Counted from the first letter of the stretch, positions 15,722 to 25,890 are shown. The stretch: 64,000 bases of DNA from Mesorhizobium sp. (GCF_024710845.1 NZ_JANJTZ010000033.1:1-64000), one strand, 5' to 3'. The notes: a model not told the origin generated them from the letters alone. Numbers and translations are program-made.

Positions 15722-18283
15722 TCAGGCCTTCGTCGGGGTCGGCCCGCTGTCCTGCTTGGCCACCGCCTTCTCGTCCCGCTCGAACATCTCGGGCCGGAGC
15801 TTGAAGAGGATCAGCAGCGGACCGGCGACGAAGATCGACGAATAGGTGCCGACAACGATACCGAAGATCATCGCCAGCGTGAAGGACGCGATCACCTCAC
15901 CGCCGAAAATATACAGCGAAATCAATGCGAAGAGCGTCGTGATGCCGGTCAGGAAGGTCCGCGACAGGGTCTGGTTCATCGACAGGTCGAGCAGCTGCTC
16001 GATCGGCATTTTCTTGTAGCGCCTCAGATTCTCGCGGACGCGGTCGTAGACGACGACCGTGTCGTTGATGGAGTAGCCGACCACTGTCAACACGGCAGCG
16101 ATACTGGACAGGTTGAATTCGAGCCCCAGCGCCACGTAGAGCCCGATCATCATGATCACGTCGTGCGCCGTGGTCAGGATCGCACCGACGCCGAACTGCC
16201 ATTCGAAGCGGAACCAGATATAGACCAGCATCGCGAACATCGCGGCCAGGACGCCGATCGTGCCCGCCCAGGCGAGCTCGCTGGAAACCGTCGGACCAAC
16301 CGATTCGATGCGGCGAAACTCGTAGTCGGCGGAGAGCTCGCCGCGCACTTTCTCGACGACGCTCTGCTCGGCATTGTCGCCGGCGCCCTGCCCTTCGATC
16401 CGGATCAGATACTCGCCCGCGGTCCCGATCGCCTGCACCTGCACATCGCCGAGATTGAGTTCGCCGAGCCGCGCGCGGATGTCGCCCGCGTCGCCGGTCG
16501 CCTGAATGGCCTTGACCTCGATAGACGAGCCGCCGCGGAAGTCGATGCCATAGTTCATCTCCACCGTCATGAAGAGGACAATGGAGATCACCGAGGTGAT
16601 GCCCGAAAAGGCAAAGGCGACCCTTCGCCAAGACATGAACGGCACCGTCGTGTCGTCGGGCACCAGCTTGACGAAGCCTCGGGGCATTTCGGTCGGGCGG
16701 GTGCGGCGCAGCCACAGCGCGATCAGCCAGCGCGTCAGCGTGAACGCCGTGAATACGGTGGTGATGATGCCGATGGCCAGCGTCACCGCGAAGCCGCGGA
16801 TCGGACCGGAACCGAGATAGAACAGGATGACGGCGGCGATCAGCGTCGTCATATTGGCATCGACGACCGTTGCAAGGGCGCGCGAGAAGCCGGCGTCGAG
16901 AGATTGCACGATCGAGCGGCCGGCACGACGCTCTTCCTTCACGCGCTCGTAGATGATGACGTTGGAATCGACCGCCATGCCCATCGTCAGCACGATGCCG
17001 GCGATGCCGGGCAGCGTGAGCGTCGCGCCGAGAAGCGTCAGCACCGCGACGATCAGCGCAACGTTGGCGACCAGCGCGATGTTGGCGATGATACCGAGCG
17101 AGCCGTAGGCCAAAACCATGAAGGCGAGGACGAGCAGAGCTGCGATGATCGAAGCGAACTGGCCGGCGGCGATCGAATCAGCACCCAGGCTCGGGCCGAC
17201 CGTGCGCTCCTCGATGATGGTGAGCGTCGCCGGCAGCGCGCCCGCGCGCAGCAGCACGGCAAGGTCGTTGGCGCCTTCGACGCTGAAATTGCCCGAGATC
17301 TGGCCTGTTCCGCCGAGGATCGGTTCGCGAATCTGCGGCGCCGAGATCACCTGATTGTCGAGAATGATGGCGAAGAGCTTGCCGACATTGGCCTGGGTCG
17401 CCTGGCCGAACAGGGTCGCACCGCGATTGTCGAAGCGGAACGAGACGACCGGCTCGCTGGTGCGCTGGTCGAAGGTCGCCTGCGCGTCGACGAGGTTCTC
17501 GCCCGACACGATCACCCGCGTCTCGATCAGGTAGGCCTGCGGCGGGTCGTCGGTCGAATACATGACCACGGTCCCAGCCGGCGGACGGCCTTCGATCGCC
17601 TCCTGCACCGGCATCGTCTGGTCGACCATCTGGAAGGTGAGCTTCGCGGTCTGGCCGAGGATGTCCTTCAGTCGATCCGGATCCTGCAGGCCCGGAACCT
17701 GCACGAGAATGCGATCCGACCCCTGCCTCTGGATCAGCGGCTCGGTCGTGCCGAGTTCGTTGACGCGGCGGCCGACGACTTCGATCGACTGCTCGAGCGC
17801 CGAGCTCATGCGGTAGTTGATGCCGGCGTCGGTGAGCGTGTAGCGCAGCAGGCCGGGCTCCGGTTCGTCGAACTCGAGTTCGACGATCGTGCCGCCGCTG
17901 AACAGGCCGGCGGCCACGGGCGCGGTCAGGTTCGCGAGCGCATCCTTCGCCTTCTGGACGTCGGCCGCCTCGCGAACGCGCACCTGTACCGAGTTCTCCG
18001 TGCCTGAAAGGCCGGTGTAACCGATGTGGGCATCGCGAAGCGCTGCCCTGATATCGTTGCGCGTCGTCTCAAGCCGCTCGACGACGAGGTCGTTGCGGTC
18101 GAGCTGCAGCAGGATATGCGAGCCGCCCTGCAGATCGAGGCCCAGCGTCATCTGCTTTTTCGGCAGCCAGTCGGGAAGCGAGTTCAGGAAGGACTGTGGA
18201 AAGAGGTTCGGAGAGGCGAACAGCACGCCGACGGCCACCGTCAACCAGATGAGGATGGTCTTCCAGCGTGTAAAATGGAGCAT
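15722..18283 (-). CDS. secDF: Fused protein translocase subunit SecDF
   Basis: Uses the proton gradient to help pull preproteins through SecYEG. The 853-residue protein is a SecD-SecF fusion. SecD (residues 1-about 540) begins with a membrane segment, then LGLDLQGGSHILLQLD, a large periplasmic domain and five more helices. SecF (about 549-853) has MNYGIDFRGGSSIEVK and the GYSINDTVVVYDRVREN motif conserved in SecF. The fusion is common in Rhizobiales. yajC lies 45 nt upstream; Mth938-like and squalene-synthase-like genes follow. Confidence 0.96.
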   Translation of the reverse strand: MLHFTRWKTILIWLTVAVGVLFASPNLFPQSFLNSLPDWLPKKQMTLGLDLQGGSHILLQLDRNDLVVERLETTRNDIRAALRDAHIGYTGLSGTENSVQVRVREAADVQKAKDALANLTAPVAAGLFSGGTIVELEFDEPEPGLLRYTLTDAGINYRMSSALEQSIEVVGRRVNELGTTEPLIQRQGSDRILVQVPGLQDPDRLKDILGQTAKLTFQMVDQTMPVQEAIEGRPPAGTVVMYSTDDPPQAYLIETRVIVSGENLVDAQATFDQRTSEPVVSFRFDNRGATLFGQATQANVGKLFAIILDNQVISAPQIREPILGGTGQISGNFSVEGANDLAVLLRAGALPATLTIIEERTVGPSLGADSIAAGQFASIIAALLVLAFMVLAYGSLGIIANIALVANVALIVAVLTLLGATLTLPGIAGIVLTMGMAVDSNVIIYERVKEERRAGRSIVQSLDAGFSRALATVVDANMTTLIAAVILFYLGSGPIRGFAVTLAIGIITTVFTAFTLTRWLIALWLRRTRPTEMPRGFVKLVPDDTTVPFMSWRRVAFAFSGITSVISIVLFMTVEMNYGIDFRGGSSIEVKAIQATGDAGDIRARLGELNLGDVQVQAIGTAGEYLIRIEGQGAGDNAEQSVVEKVRGELSADYEFRRIESVGPTVSSELAWAGTIGVLAAMFAMLVYIWFRFEWQFGVGAILTTAHDVIMMIGLYVALGLEFNLSSIAAVLTVVGYSINDTVVVYDRVRENLRRYKKMPIEQLLDLSMNQTLSRTFLTGITTLFALISLYIFGGEVIASFTLAMIFGIVVGTYSSIFVAGPLLILFKLRPEMFERDEKAVAKQDSGPTPTKA

Positions 18284-18328
18284 GATTGGGCTTCCGTTCC
18301 TCTCGACCGGCCTTCTGCGGGCCGTGTC

Positions 18329-18673
18329 TCAGTTCTTGGCGTTCTGGTTGGCGACCGGCTCGCCCTTGGCGCGGACCTCCGCGATCGTCGCGCGCAGCGC
18401 CGTCACCTTCAGGTTGTTGCCGAGATCGACCTCGACCTCGCCGCGCTCGTCCATGACCTTGGTGACCTTGCCGACCAGCCCGCCGCCGGTCACGACCTGA
18501 TCGCCGCGGCGGATGTTCTTCAGCATTTCCTCGCGCTTCTTGAGCGTCGCGCGCTGCGGACGGATGATCAGGAAATACATGATCACGAAGATCAGCACGA
18601 AGGGCAGGATACTGATCAGCATGTCCGGCGCGCCGGCGATCCCGGTCTGCGCGAAAGCAGGTGTGACGAACAT
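18329..18673 (-). CDS. yajC: Preprotein translocase subunit YajC
   Basis: The 114-residue single-span protein has the YajC membrane helix and signature (ILPFVLIFVIMYFLIIRPQ, about residues 22-40, then KKREEMLKNIRRGDQVVTGGGL). It is an accessory of SecDF. ATG 18673 is chosen over 18694 because GGGAG lies 6 nt before it. Divergent from the DUF815 ATPase gene; first gene of the secDF operon. Confidence 0.94.
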   Translation of the reverse strand: MFVTPAFAQTGIAGAPDMLISILPFVLIFVIMYFLIIRPQRATLKKREEMLKNIRRGDQVVTGGGLVGKVTKVMDERGEVEVDLGNNLKVTALRATIAEVRAKGEPVANQNAKN

Positions 18674-18857
18674 AGAGAACTCCCGAAAAGACAAAGGGCC
18701 GGTCCGTGCGGGCCAGCCGAGGTGCGCGGAATATAGTCAGTCGAGGCGTCAATGCAACCGCGTGCGGTCGTCGCGGGGTCGCTTTCCCCCTCCGAATCCG
18801 CGTGTTATGCCGCCTCGCCGCACGAAGACCAACGTATACGACCGATACGGGACAGGA

Positions 18858-19724
18858 ATGACGCAGGAATCCATCGAATCCAAACTTGACAGGCTAATCG
18901 AAGCCGTCTCCCGGCTCGCACCGGCTTCTCCGCCGCCGGCCGACTTTTCGGGCGCCGAGGGATTCGTCTGGGACGCGGAGCGCAGTTACCCGTCACCGGT
19001 CGCGCGGGTGAGCCGCGTCGAGATCGGCCTGATCAAGGGCGTGGACCGCGTGCGCGACATCCTCGTCGACAATACGATGCGCTTCGCCTCCGGCCTGCCG
19101 GCGAACAACGTGCTGCTCTGGGGCGCGCGCGGCATGGGCAAGTCGTCGCTGGTCAAGGCGGCGCACGCGCTGGCCAACCGCGAGAGACCGGCCGCCGGCC
19201 GGCTGAAGCTGATCGAGATCCACCGCGAGGACATCTCTACGCTGCCTCGCCTTCTCGGTCTGCTGAAGACCGAGCCATACCGGTTTATCCTGTTCTGCGA
19301 CGACCTTTCCTTCGACAACGACGACACGTCCTACAAGTCGTTGAAGGCAGCGCTCGACGGAGGCGTCGAAGGCCGGCCGGAGAACGTCATCTTCTATGCG
19401 ACATCGAACCGGCGCCACCTGTTGCCGCGCGACATGATCGAGAACGAGCGCTCGACGGCGATCAATCCGCATGAGGCGGTGGAGGAAAAGGTGTCGCTGT
19501 CCGACCGGTTCGGCCTGTGGCTCGGCTTCCACAAGTGCAGCCAGGACGAATACCTCGACATGATCCGCGGCTACGTCGACCATTTCGGCATCAGGATCGA
19601 ACCCGAGACGTTGCGCTTCGAGGCGCTCGAGTGGGCAACGACCCGCGGCAGCCGTTCAGGACGCGTCGCCTGGCAATTCGTTCAGGATCTGGCGGGCCGG
19701 CTCGGCCAGAAGATCTCCGAATGA
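18858..19724 (+). CDS. DUF815 family ATP-binding protein
   Basis: The 288-residue P-loop protein has Walker A GARGMGKSSL (about residues 89-98), Walker B FILFCDDLSF (about 140-149) and a sensor-like NVIFYATSNRRHLLP (about 176-190), as in the AAA-like DUF815 family. LVDNTMRFASGLPANNVLLWG is also typical. The cellular role is unknown. ATG 18858 follows gggacagga. It converges on the NlpD-like gene; a large inverted repeat lies between them. Confidence 0.88.
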   Translation: MTQESIESKLDRLIEAVSRLAPASPPPADFSGAEGFVWDAERSYPSPVARVSRVEIGLIKGVDRVRDILVDNTMRFASGLPANNVLLWGARGMGKSSLVKAAHALANRERPAAGRLKLIEIHREDISTLPRLLGLLKTEPYRFILFCDDLSFDNDDTSYKSLKAALDGGVEGRPENVIFYATSNRRHLLPRDMIENERSTAINPHEAVEEKVSLSDRFGLWLGFHKCSQDEYLDMIRGYVDHFGIRIEPETLRFEALEWATTRGSRSGRVAWQFVQDLAGRLGQKISE

Positions 19725-19786
19725 AAATCCGCCCTGCCTTTGGCGCCGCGCCGGATGGCTCCGGAGCGAGATCAAAGGCAGGGCGG
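19724..19786 (-). terminator. Inverted repeat terminator of the NlpD-like gene
   Basis: Perfect 14-bp arms CCGCCCTGCCTTTG (19729-19742) and CAAAGGCAGGGCGG (19773-19786) enclose a 30-nt loop that holds a smaller ccgg/ccgg hairpin. Read on the minus strand, the stem is followed by ATTTTC, so it fits the end of the transcript of the gene at 19844-21346. Confidence 0.6.
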
Positions 19787-19843
19787 GACCGGAGTTGGCG
19801 CGGCGGGCTGGAGGTCCGGACGTCGCGCTGAGGCTCTTCCTGG

Positions 19844-21346
19844 CTATTCGAGATATTGCTGCGGATCGACGGGGCTGGAATTTTCGCGGACTTCGAAATG
19901 CAGCTTCGGCGAGTCCGTGTTGCCGGACATGCCCGATTTGGCGATCTCCTGGCCGCGCTTGACGGTGTCGCCGCGGCTCACCTTGATCTCGCTCGTATGG
20001 CCGTAAACGGTGACCTTGCCGTCGGCGTGGCGAACCAGCACGGTCTTGCCGAAATCCTTCAGTCCCTCGCCGGCGAAGATGACGACGCCGTTTTCGGCCG
20101 CCTTGACCGGCGTGCCCTCGGGAACGGCGATGTCGATGCCGTCATTGTACGAGGCGCCGTTCGAATTGCCGTAAGTGCCGACGACGCGGCCGCGCACGGG
20201 CCAACGCATCTTGCCGATGCCGGTCCCGTCCGGTGCCGCCTCGTTGCTGGCGGCTTCCGCTTCCCTGATCACCTTATTGTCGGCCTTGGGCGGCGTGTAA
20301 GTCGCGAGCTTCGCCGCCCCGGGCTTGTCCGCCTTCTTGGCCGGACCGGCCGAGCCGGTGATCATCGGGTCGACCCCCGGCGCCTGCGCGACCTGCTGAG
20401 AGGCGCCCGGAATGACGAGCTTCTGGCCGATCTTTAGATTGGCGGTTTGGCCGAGATTGTTCACCTTGCGGATATCGGCGGCCTTGGCGCCCGTCTTCTT
20501 GGCGATGCCGTAGAGCGAATCGCCGGCGACGACCGTGTAGCCGCCGCCCTGCCCCGACGCCTTGGGCGAAGCGGAAGCCGCGGAATTGTCGGCCTTGGCG
20601 GTCTCGGCCTCGGGTTCCTTCACCTTGGGCTGCTGCGGCAGGACCGCCACGTTCTCCGGCTTCTTGATCGGCTGCGGCAGGTCCTTGGCGGGAGCGTTAG
20701 CCTTCAAGCCGCGCGAAGAACTGGCATCGGCGACCTGGCGGGTATTGTCGGGCGCGGAAACCGGTGCCTTGCTCGAATAGACATAGGTCGGGATGACGAT
20801 CTTCTGCCCGACCGCCACCGTATCGGCGCTGGCGATGCCGTTCGCCTTCATGATCTCGTTGACCGGCACGCCGAACCGCTTCGACAGGTTGTAGAGGGTC
20901 TCGCCGTCCTTCAAGGTCACCTGCGTGCCACCGGCCCGCGACCAGCCCTGATGGACCTCTTCCTCAGTCGAGACAGTCTGCGGAGCGGGCTTGGTGACAG
21001 ATCCGGTTGGCGTCGTATCGACCTTAGGCGTCGCAGCCTTGGCGACCGGCGTGGACGCAGCCGGAGGCGGCAGCGAGGAGCGCGTGACCGACTGGGGCTC
21101 GACCGCCGCGCGGGCGGGCGTCGGGACATTCATGCCGTTGGCCGGGGCGACACGGCTCGCGTCGCCGGGGAACGGCTGGTTGTCTTTCTTGACGATCTGG
21201 CGCTGGTTGGCGGTCGATCCGGTGAAGATGTCGTCCGTGAAACGACTGACCCCGGAACTGCATCCCGCCGCCATTCCGCCGATGAGGACAAGCGCGGCGC
21301 TACGTGCCAGAACGCGCTGACTTCTCTGCAACGACCCGAACCGCAT
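19844..21346 (-). CDS. NlpD-like LysM/LytM (M23) lipoprotein
   Basis: The 500-residue envelope lipoprotein has a signal peptide with lipobox (LIGGMAAGC, Cys about 29), two LysM peptidoglycan-binding repeats (GETLYNLSKRFGVPVNEI near 145; GDSLYGIAKKTG near 278) separated by Pro/Ala/Lys-rich linkers, and a C-terminal LytM domain (about 385-500). The first zinc His of active M23 enzymes is replaced: the segment reads YNDGIDIAVPEGTPV, as in E. coli NlpD. It is therefore probably an activator of cell-wall amidases in cell separation, not a hydrolase. It follows surE and pcm, as in many proteobacteria. Confidence 0.88.
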   Translation of the reverse strand: MRFGSLQRSQRVLARSAALVLIGGMAAGCSSGVSRFTDDIFTGSTANQRQIVKKDNQPFPGDASRVAPANGMNVPTPARAAVEPQSVTRSSLPPPAASTPVAKAATPKVDTTPTGSVTKPAPQTVSTEEEVHQGWSRAGGTQVTLKDGETLYNLSKRFGVPVNEIMKANGIASADTVAVGQKIVIPTYVYSSKAPVSAPDNTRQVADASSSRGLKANAPAKDLPQPIKKPENVAVLPQQPKVKEPEAETAKADNSAASASPKASGQGGGYTVVAGDSLYGIAKKTGAKAADIRKVNNLGQTANLKIGQKLVIPGASQQVAQAPGVDPMITGSAGPAKKADKPGAAKLATYTPPKADNKVIREAEAASNEAAPDGTGIGKMRWPVRGRVVGTYGNSNGASYNDGIDIAVPEGTPVKAAENGVVIFAGEGLKDFGKTVLVRHADGKVTVYGHTSEIKVSRGDTVKRGQEIAKSGMSGNTDSPKLHFEVRENSSPVDPQQYLE

Positions 21347-21441
21347 GACTACACCCGCACACCAGTTACCGAACTGGCATGATTAAAGCGCGTTAATCTT
21401 ACTGGGCGGTTAAGTCTTGGCGGGACTTGAAGAAAATTCGA

Positions 21442-22095
21442 CTAAATTGCGGCGGCAACGCCGGCCATCAACGGCTGAAGCCGCGCCGTGGCGATGTCCT
21501 CGCGATCGAAGCGGCTGCCCACCTTGGTAAGCCGCGCCATCTGCTGCACGCCTTCCGCCGGGCCGATCGGCGCGATCAGCACGCCGCCGCTGGCGAGCTG
21601 GTCGACGAAGGTGCGCGGCATTCCGTCGAACGCGGCCCAGACGACGATCCGGTCGAACGGCCCTTCCGACGGCACGCCATTGACGCCGTCCATGTGGCGC
21701 ACCGCGACGTTGGTGATGCCAAGGGCTTCGAGCCGCTGACGCGCATTCGCGGCTAGCGTCCGGTAGCGCTCGACGGTGAGCACGCGCGCCGAAAGACGCC
21801 CCATGACCGCAGCGGTGAAACCGCTGCCGGTGCCGATCTCCAGCACGCGATGCGACGGTTCGAGCGCGAGCGACGCCAGGATCTTCGCCTGGAAATCCAC
21901 GCCTTCGATCGCCTCGCCGCATTCGATCGGCAGCATCCGGTCGGACCAGGCATGCGCCTGCCACTGGCCGGGCACGAAGCCGCGGCGCGGCGTCGCCTCG
22001 ATCGCGGCGATCAGCGCCTTGTCGACAAGCCCGCCGGCACGTGCGCGCAGCAGAAACGCCGCGAAGGATTCGCGCTCGCCCTGCGCCTCGCTCAT
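21442..22095 (-). CDS. pcm: Protein-L-isoaspartate O-methyltransferase family protein
   Basis: The 217-residue SAM methyltransferase has motif [16 protein letters not shown] (about residues 83-97), [15 protein letters not shown] and the [19 protein letters not shown] strand typical of the PIMT family. The usual substrate-binding motif GQTISQP is replaced by [11 protein letters not shown], so isoaspartyl repair activity is likely but not certain. Its ATG overlaps the surE stop by 4 nt (ATGA). The surE-pcm-nlpD order is classical. Confidence 0.9.
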   Translation of the reverse strand: MSEAQGERESFAAFLLRARAGGLVDKALIAAIEATPRRGFVPGQWQAHAWSDRMLPIECGEAIEGVDFQAKILASLALEPSHRVLEIGTGSGFTAAVMGRLSARVLTVERYRTLAANARQRLEALGITNVAVRHMDGVNGVPSEGPFDRIVVWAAFDGMPRTFVDQLASGGVLIAPIGPAEGVQQMARLTKVGSRFDREDIATARLQPLMAGVAAAI

Positions 22096-22850
22096 CCGAG
22101 CACCGCGGCGAGTGCGTCCCGCGTCTCGTGCGCGGTGAGGTCGAGTTTCATCGGCGTCACCGAGATGCGGCGCGCGTCGAGCGCGTGGATGTCGGTGCCC
22201 TCCACCGGCGCGTTCATCTGCTTGCCGAAGCGCAGCCAGTAATAGGGGAAGCCGCGGCCGTCCTTGCGTTCGTCGATCCAGAGCCCGTGGACATACTTGC
22301 CTTGCGCGGTGACTTCGACACCTTCGACCTCTTCCGCCTCGCAATTGGGGAAATTGACGTTGAGAAACACACCCTTGGGAAGGTCCGCCGCGATCAGCTT
22401 CTGCAGCAGATCCGGCGCGAGCGTCTCGGCCGTGCGCCATGGCACGACGCGGCCGTCGTTCTCGAAATGATAGCTCTGGCTGAGCGAGATCGAGCGGATG
22501 CCGATCAGAGTACCCTCCATGGCGCCGGCGACCGTGCCCGAATAGGTCACGTCGTCGGCGATGTTCGAGCCGGAATTGACGCCGGACAGCACCAGATCCG
22601 GCGGCTCGGGCATGATGTTGCGCACGCCCATGATGACGCAGTCCGTCGGCGTGCCGCGCAGCGCGTAGTGCTTGTCGGCCACCTTGCGCATGCGCAGCGG
22701 CTCGGACAGCGACAGCGAGTGGGCGAAGCCCGACTGGTCTGTTTCCGGCGCAACCACCCAGACGTCGTCGGAGATCGTGCGGGCGATGCGTTCCAGCACC
22801 ATCAGGCCTTCGGCATGGATGCCATCGTCATTGGTCAAGAGGATGCGCAT
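22092..22850 (-). CDS. surE: 5'/3'-nucleotidase SurE
   Basis: Survival protein with nucleoside monophosphatase activity. The 252-residue product starts [15 protein letters not shown], containing the metal-binding ND-D at residues 7-9, and has the [22 protein letters not shown] motif (about 92-112). It lies between serS (1-nt gap) and pcm (4-nt overlap), so all three are one operon. Confidence 0.96.
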   Translation of the reverse strand: MRILLTNDDGIHAEGLMVLERIARTISDDVWVVAPETDQSGFAHSLSLSEPLRMRKVADKHYALRGTPTDCVIMGVRNIMPEPPDLVLSGVNSGSNIADDVTYSGTVAGAMEGTLIGIRSISLSQSYHFENDGRVVPWRTAETLAPDLLQKLIAADLPKGVFLNVNFPNCEAEEVEGVEVTAQGKYVHGLWIDERKDGRGFPYYWLRFGKQMNAPVEGTDIHALDARRISVTPMKLDLTAHETRDALAAVLG

Positions 22851-22851
22851 C

Positions 22852-24306
22852 TCAGGCCCGATCTATTCTGTCCAGTCCGCCCATGTAAGGCCGCAGAACT
22901 TCAGGAATCGTCACCGAGCCGTCCTCGTTCTGGTAATTCTCGATGACGGCGATCAGGGCGCGGCCGACGGCGACGCCGGATCCGTTGAGCGTGTGCACGA
23001 ACGTCGTGCCCTTGGCGTCTGCGGCGCGATAGCGCGCTTCCATGCGCCGGCCCTGGAAATCGCCGCAGACCGAGCAGGACGAGATCTCGCGATAGGCGTT
23101 CTGGCCCGGCAGCCAGACCTCGATGTCGTAGGTCTTGCGCGATCCAAAACCCATGTCGCCGGTGCATAGAAGCATGGTGCGGAACGGCAGCCCGAGCCGC
23201 TTCAGCACTTCTTCCGCGCAGGCCGTCATGCGCTCGTGCTCGGCGGTGGCGCTCTCGGCGTCGGTGATCGACACCAGTTCCACCTTGTTGAACTGGTGCT
23301 GCCGCAGCATGCCGCGCGTGTCGCGTCCGGCGGAGCCGGCTTCGGAGCGGAAACAGGGAGTGAGCGCGGTCATGCGGCGCGGCAGCGTTTTGACGTCGAG
23401 GATTTCTTCGCGGACGAGGTTGGTCAGGGGAACCTCGGCGGTGGGGATGAGGTAGAGCTTATCAAACTGGACTTTGTTTGCCTCTTCGACCACGTAGTCC
23501 TGAAGCGCATCCTGAACTTCAGCTCCGGTTTTGCCTTCGCGATAGGCACGTTCGCGGGCATTTTTCAGCCCGATCCGAACCTGCTCTGCTAACGGGTTTT
23601 CGCGCTGCGTCCGGAACAGATCCTCTTCGAATTTCGGAAGCTGCCCCGTCCCATACATAGCATCACTGCGCACCATCAGCGGCGGCTGGACCTCCTCGTA
23701 GCCATGCTCGTTCGTATGCAGATCCAGCATGAACTGCCCAAGCGCGCGTTCGAGCCGCGCCAGTTTACCCCGTACCACCGTGAACCGGCTGCCCGACAGC
23801 TTCGCCGCCCGCTCGAAATCCATCATGCCGAGGGTTTCGCCGATCTCGAAATGCTCCTTCGGCTTGTTGCCCATGCCGGGCTGGCGCGCGGCGATCAGCT
23901 CGGTGCCCCAGTCGCGAACCTGGACGTTGTCGTGCTCGTCCTTGCCGACCGGCACGTCGTCCATCGGGATGTTCGGAATAACGGCCAGCGCGTCGTCCAG
24001 CGCCTTGTCCAGTTCGCGCTCGCGCGCCTCGCCGTTCTGGATGAACTCCTTGATGCCCTGAACCTCGAGCTTCAGCTCCTCGGCGCGGGCTTGGTCTCCC
24101 GCCCGCATCGCATTGCCGATCTCCTTCGACGCGGCGTTGCGGCGTTCCTGCTTCAACTGGAGTTCGCCCAGATGCGCGCGGCGCGCCTCGTCCTTCTCGA
24201 TCAGGTCGGACACCGTCGACTCGGCTACCTCCGGCGACTGGCCGCGCTTGACCAGCGCATCGGCCAGGGCCTTGGGGTTGTCGCGGATCCACTTGATGTC
24301 GAGCAT
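22852..24306 (-). CDS. serS: Seryl-tRNA synthetase with an internal insertion
   Basis: Class II aminoacyl-tRNA synthetase charging tRNA-Ser. The 484-residue protein has the N-terminal coiled-coil arm (about 30-105), motif 2 ([24 protein letters not shown], positions split by the insert's shift) and motif 3 ([20 protein letters not shown]). Usual bacterial lengths are about 425-430. The excess lies between FEEDLFRTQ and [10 protein letters not shown]: about 48 extra charged, helix-prone residues (23461-23604) with GC content visibly lower than the flanks. The reading frame is intact, so the enzyme is probably functional. surE follows after 1 nt. Confidence 0.93.
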   Translation of the reverse strand: MLDIKWIRDNPKALADALVKRGQSPEVAESTVSDLIEKDEARRAHLGELQLKQERRNAASKEIGNAMRAGDQARAEELKLEVQGIKEFIQNGEARERELDKALDDALAVIPNIPMDDVPVGKDEHDNVQVRDWGTELIAARQPGMGNKPKEHFEIGETLGMMDFERAAKLSGSRFTVVRGKLARLERALGQFMLDLHTNEHGYEEVQPPLMVRSDAMYGTGQLPKFEEDLFRTQRENPLAEQVRIGLKNARERAYREGKTGAEVQDALQDYVVEEANKVQFDKLYLIPTAEVPLTNLVREEILDVKTLPRRMTALTPCFRSEAGSAGRDTRGMLRQHQFNKVELVSITDAESATAEHERMTACAEEVLKRLGLPFRTMLLCTGDMGFGSRKTYDIEVWLPGQNAYREISSCSVCGDFQGRRMEARYRAADAKGTTFVHTLNGSGVAVGRALIAVIENYQNEDGSVTIPEVLRPYMGGLDRIDRA

Positions 24307-24428
24307 GGTTCGTTCCGTTGATGCGTTCTTGGGTGCCCCGCACCCGGACGGTCCAGCGGGTTAAACCCTCGCGCGCGCCGAAGCAATACGACCCGGCGCC
24401 GCGCGTCCAGCAGATCGATGGTCGGAGC

Positions 24429-25280
24429 CTATTCCGCCGGCTTGCCGTCGGCCGGGGCGTTCGCGGCGGCGGCTTCCGCTGCCTCCTTCGCCACGCGCTT
24501 CTTCTCGCGGTCGCGCTCGACCCAGCGGGCGAGCCAGATCGACAGTTCGTAGAGCAGGATCGTCGGCACGGCGAGGCCGATCTGGCTGACCGGATCGGGC
24601 GGGGTCAGGACCGCGGCAACGATGAAGGCGATGACGATCGCCCATTTGCGCTTTTCCGCGAGGCCGGCCGCCGAGAGCAGGCCGACGCGCGCCATCAGCG
24701 TCGTCACCACCGGCAGCTGGAAGACGAGGCCGAAGGAGAAGATCAGCGTCATGATGAGGCTGAGATATTCCGACACTTTCGGCAAAAGCGAGATCTCGAC
24801 CTCGCCGGCGCCGCCGGTCTGCTGCATGGCGAGGAAGAACCACATCACCATCGGCGTGAAGAAGAAATAGACGAGTGCCGCGCCGATCAGGAACAGGATG
24901 AAGGACGCGAACAGGAAGGGCAGGAAGGCCTGCCGCTCGTTCTTGTAGAGCCCCGGCGCGACGAATTTGTAGATCTGCGCGGCAATCAGCGGGAAGGCGA
25001 TCACCAGGCCGCCGAACATGCCGAGCTTGACCTGGGTGAAGAAGAACTCCTGCGGCGCGGTGTAGATTAGCTCGACCTGGTTCGGGTCGAGCCCCGCCCA
25101 GCTGGTCGCCAGCTGGAACGGGATGACCAGCAGGTTGAACAGTTGCTTGGCGAAGTAGAAGCAGACCAGGAAGGCGACGAAGAAGCCGCCGATCGACCAG
25201 ATCAGCCGCGTGCGCAGCTCGATGAGGTGCTCCATCAGCGGCGCTGAGGACTTCTCGATCTCGTCGTCTTCGGTGCTCAC
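24429..25280 (-). CDS. tatC: Sec-independent protein translocase TatC
   Basis: Receptor core of the twin-arginine export system. The 283-residue protein begins with the family-typical PLMEHLIELRTRLIWSIGGF and has six membrane helices, with the conserved ending QIGLAVPTILLYELSIWLA. A short acidic/Ala-rich tail follows. Its ATG overlaps the tatB stop by 4 nt. serS lies downstream. Confidence 0.97.
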   Translation of the reverse strand: MSTEDDEIEKSSAPLMEHLIELRTRLIWSIGGFFVAFLVCFYFAKQLFNLLVIPFQLATSWAGLDPNQVELIYTAPQEFFFTQVKLGMFGGLVIAFPLIAAQIYKFVAPGLYKNERQAFLPFLFASFILFLIGAALVYFFFTPMVMWFFLAMQQTGGAGEVEISLLPKVSEYLSLIMTLIFSFGLVFQLPVVTTLMARVGLLSAAGLAEKRKWAIVIAFIVAAVLTPPDPVSQIGLAVPTILLYELSIWLARWVERDREKKRVAKEAAEAAAANAPADGKPAE

Positions 25281-25849
25281 GCCTTGGTTCCGGTCTTCTT
25301 CGCAGCCGCAGCCGGCTTCTTGGTCGCCGGAGCCGGTGCGGTTGATTTTGCCGGCGCCTTGGCAGCCTTCGCCGTCTTGGCGACAGGCTTTGCGACCGGT
25401 GTAGCAGCCACGATCGGGGCCATCGCAGATGCGGCCACGGGCTCGGCCGTCAAGACCGGGGCCGCTTCACCCGTTGTCCCGACCGGGCCGGCCTTGAGCG
25501 GCTCGGCGGCGTGCGTCACCGGCGATGCGGTCGGCGCCGGCGTCGGCTTCAGCGCGGCTTCCAGGCCGGCGCGCACGTCGGCGGCGGCCTTTTCCATCGG
25601 GTTCAGCGCCTTCTTGATGTCGGCGGCCGGATTCATCTTGCGCAGCTCGTTCAGCGAATCCTTGACACCGTCGAGTTCCGCTTCCTTCAGCGCCTCGTCG
25701 AACTGCTTGCGGAAATCGCCGGCCATCGACCGCATCTTCGCGGTCGTCTTGCCGAACGTGCGCAGCATTTTCGGCAAATCCTTCGGCCCCACGACCACGA
25801 TCATCACGATCGCGATCACGAGCATTTCCGTCCAGCCGACATCCAGCAT
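25277..25849 (-). CDS. tatB: Sec-independent protein translocase TatB
   Basis: The 190-residue protein has the TatB N-terminus MLDVGWTEMLVIAIVMIVVV with GPKDLPKMLR, one membrane helix, an amphipathic helix and a long Ala/Pro/Lys-rich tail (VAKPVAKTAKAAKAPAKST). It partners TatC in binding RR signal peptides. Operon tatA-tatB-tatC. Confidence 0.95.
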   Translation of the reverse strand: MLDVGWTEMLVIAIVMIVVVGPKDLPKMLRTFGKTTAKMRSMAGDFRKQFDEALKEAELDGVKDSLNELRKMNPAADIKKALNPMEKAAADVRAGLEAALKPTPAPTASPVTHAAEPLKAGPVGTTGEAAPVLTAEPVAASAMAPIVAATPVAKPVAKTAKAAKAPAKSTAPAPATKKPAAAAKKTGTKA

Positions 25850-25890
25850 GGCGATATCTCCGGCCAGTCAGGCCCCAGCGGCGTCGGGCG

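Noticed and set aside
14858-18007. A 1049-codon + strand frame opposite secDF and neighbours
   Set aside because: Antisense shadow with His/Arg/Asp-rich, domain-free translation; secDF and the two small genes on the other strand are certain.
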